64,000 nucleotides of DNA from Fennellomyces sp. T-0311 (taxonomy: Eukaryota; Mucoromycota; Mucoromycetes; Mucorales; Lichtheimiaceae): contig JALLLT010000014.1 of assembly GCA_025266875.1 (NCBI GenBank), positions 620,001-684,000 on the forward strand, written 5' to 3'. Every line of letters starts with the position of its first letter. The first letter of the stretch is position 1. Position numbers and translations under genes: made by a program. The notes under the pieces are model-generated. The model was not told the origin of the DNA. It saw only the letters and a list, made by a program, of their open reading frames with translations, and did no database searches. This document shows, piece by piece, positions 62,006 to 64,000 of the stretch.

Positions 62006-62907
62006 AGCCAGAGCACTTCGCTGCCTTCTAATTCATGCAAATCTACATCAACGTCGAAATTGCTCTTTCGTAGTTCATGGTAACTACGGTTTGTTTCCAC
62101 CGACTTCCTCTATATCGACACAAGAGCCTTTTTATCAGTTTTTGAGAAAAGCTCCAGCAGCGTATTTCGCAGTGACAATGCCATAATGCAATTACGCTCA
62201 CTAGAACTTTTTTTCTTATGTTTATGATCTTACGGACGTTCATTAAACCCGCGTAATACACACGGAAAAGTATGGCACTTTATTGACAATTTGTTCTTTT
62301 GAGGTATGTATATGTCCACATGACCGATATTACCAAGTGTAGTAAGGTGAATAATGCAACAACCGATAGTGGGAAAGGCACACTTCTGACCAAAGTGACT
62401 GCATCGTACGATATGCTCTACTGCAATTTTAAATATGCATCCGGCTTAGCTCCATGTAAAAGGTAAATTCTCCCTACTAAGGCTTGTGCGCCGGCATGTA
62501 CACGTATCATAACCACTCTCGGTTTTATGATACATAGTAAGTGATAAATATGGTCTAAATTGTGTAGTCAAGTGTCGGAAATACCGGAGTCTACTACATT
62601 GGTAAAGAGACACAGTATGGTTCCTCTCTGTCCTCCTTCCGTAGCTTGGACAATCCTACTTCCCATATTGGCTGTATTGGTTCATACAGCGTTGACACTT
62701 TTGCTTTGTCCCTTTGTTGCAACAAATTCCGGCACAGGAAAGCTTCCCGCAAAACATTCGCAGTGTAAAATAATGACAGAGTAACCGTCAAATTGTATGT
62801 TTTTTATTTTCGCACTGGAATTTATTGCAAACAAATGGATTAAAGCAACGGTTCGTCACTATTGGAAAGCCTATATCGGGAAAAAAGGTTAGACAGGTTT
62901 TCAAGAT
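62006..62907. other. Intergenic, 900 bp
   Basis: Between the LINE and the PDK gene. Short frames at 62043-62261 and 62560-62784 match nothing recognised. Confidence 0.55.
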
Positions 62908-64000
62908 CTACAATTTGGATAGATACCTGTTCAAATGGATGTAGGCATCCATACCGTATCTACGATACAAAACGATTAGTGCTTCCAGGGTAACAACATG
63001 GAACAACTTACCCTTCCATGGATATAAGTTTGAGATCGCCTCCAAAATACCGTGCATACTAATAATTATGAAACGTAAGCCATTTAGGGTTTTTCCCACT
63101 GCAACCATTCTAGATCTTACCAGCCGAGAGATGGGCAAACCATAGCCGAAACCGGCCAAGGGCGCCTTGAAATCTGACTTGTTGAACTCAGGTTCCAATT
63201 CCTGGCGCTCCGCCGTTGTGTACTAGTGTAAATTCATGCAACATGACATCAGCTTGTGAAATTTGGTTTGAATCACGCAAGAAATTACCATGTAAGTCCA
63301 AACGAGTGGAATACCTGACCGCGGCACACCACCACCTTCGTCCGAGATTTTTATCGTAATGTCCTCCTTCCCATGTGCAATGGCCACCTTGACGGGTGGG
63401 TACTCGTCCTCATAGTCCTTTCCACAACGCTCGACGACGGCACGCAGCGAGTTCTTGAGCAGCTCGAATATCATATGGTTGAGATGGGAGGGCACATACA
63501 TGAACTCAATGTCACCAGGACAATACACTTCCACATTGGGCGCCTTGAACAAGCCGTAGTGATCTTCGCAAATATACCTCGCATTTGCCACAGCATCTGA
63601 GACGATCTCCCGGATGTTTGTCCGTGTGCAGATCACTCCCACATAGTCCTTCCGCGGCGGACCACGATAGAGCGCCGAGTGCTGACCTATTAGCATACGG
63701 ATCCCGATTCGCGACATGTAGAACCGATCCAAAAATTGCTGAACATCTGTGTCTATGCTATTGGTTTTGCGCCTCTCCTTGTACTCCAGAATCCCTTGCG
63801 CTACAGAAAGTGAATGTCACATGAGGATAGATTGAAAATAGAGACACACATCTTTGTATTATATAGAAATTACCCACGGTCGTCACCACCGGATCGTGTC
63901 TCGTCTTAATTGCTTCGATGGTTTTGACAAAATCGTCGGTGTACGTCAGTACTTCTGGCGAGCATTCAATCTCTTCGACATTGGTGAAATAGCTACACTT
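62908..64000 (-). CDS. Mitochondrial pyruvate dehydrogenase kinase (PDK/BCKDK family), 5' end cut
   Basis: The window edge enters within the N-terminal helical domain (FTNVEEIECSPEVLTYTDDF, IKTRHDPVVTTVAQGILEYK). It continues DRFYMSRIGIRMLIGQHSAL, VPSHLNHMIFELLKNSLRAV (N-box), ITIKISDEGGGVPRSG (G1 box) and, after an intron, DFKAPLAGFGYGLPISRL (G2 box). Short exons then give YARYFGGDLKLISMEG and YGMDAYIHLNRYLSKL. These are the GHKL ATPase boxes of PDK. The kinase phosphorylates and inactivates the E1 subunit of pyruvate dehydrogenase in the matrix (family knowledge). A BCKD kinase is less likely given the GYGTDAYIHL-type end. The visible part is intact; start and targeting peptide lie beyond the window. 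Confidence 0.92.

Overview
The window looks like nuclear DNA of a filamentous fungus of the Mucoromycota, most likely Mucorales. Genes are dense and broken by many short GT-AG introns (roughly 35-110 nt). Several products point to this group: a secreted CotH-family protein, a two-domain Ade5,7 purine enzyme, and single-copy eukaryotic genes such as atg4, ubp6, trm4, tyw3, KXD1, CENP-X and an Mlp1/TPR-like nuclear-basket protein. No bacterial operon structure, CRISPR array, rRNA or convincing tRNA was seen. All gene models are hand-spliced from reading frames and splice sites.

Layout. 0-5 kb is a minus-strand block: TYW3 (cut by the left edge), a TMEM33/Pom33 membrane protein, a GNAT acetyltransferase and bifunctional ade5,7, which has a TGACTCA element upstream. 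5-8.5 kb is gene-poor. 8.56-10.8 kb is the left arm of a large inverted duplication carrying zeta-class GST copy 1. 13-26 kb is a compact housekeeping block: trm4, a zinc polyol dehydrogenase, an FHA-RING Dma1-like ligase, a membrane-anchored Ppn2-like phosphatase, CotH and atg4. 27-31.5 kb is a nest of decayed DNA transposons flanked by ~770-bp inverted repeats. It is followed at 32.5 kb by a decayed second copy of the atg4 3' end. 33.4-40.8 kb holds a carboxymuconolactone-decarboxylase-like gene, an F-box/LRR gene, KXD1, ade13 and ubp6. 42-45.7 kb holds three more zeta GST genes (copies 2-4). Copy 4 lies in the right arm of the inverted duplication (45.0-47.2 kb). 47.9-58.6 kb holds the Mlp1/TPR-like gene head-to-head with a GLI/ZIC-type zinc-finger gene, then CENP-X, an unrecognised gene and a second zinc-finger gene. 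59.4-60.2 kb is GST copy 5, 60.7-62.0 kb a 5'-truncated LINE, and the right edge cuts a pyruvate dehydrogenase kinase gene.

Functional links. ade5,7 and ade13 act in the same purine pathway but lie 32 kb apart. The five GST paralogues are the most distinctive gene content. They resemble maleylacetoacetate isomerase (zeta GST), yet all lack the cysteine of the usual zeta active-site motif, and two have strongly altered N-termini. One pair sits in an inverted segmental duplication whose non-GST core is almost identical between arms while the GST proteins differ by about 8 percent. That core also holds protein-like segments I could not assign. This GST family and duplication is the best candidate for something undescribed.
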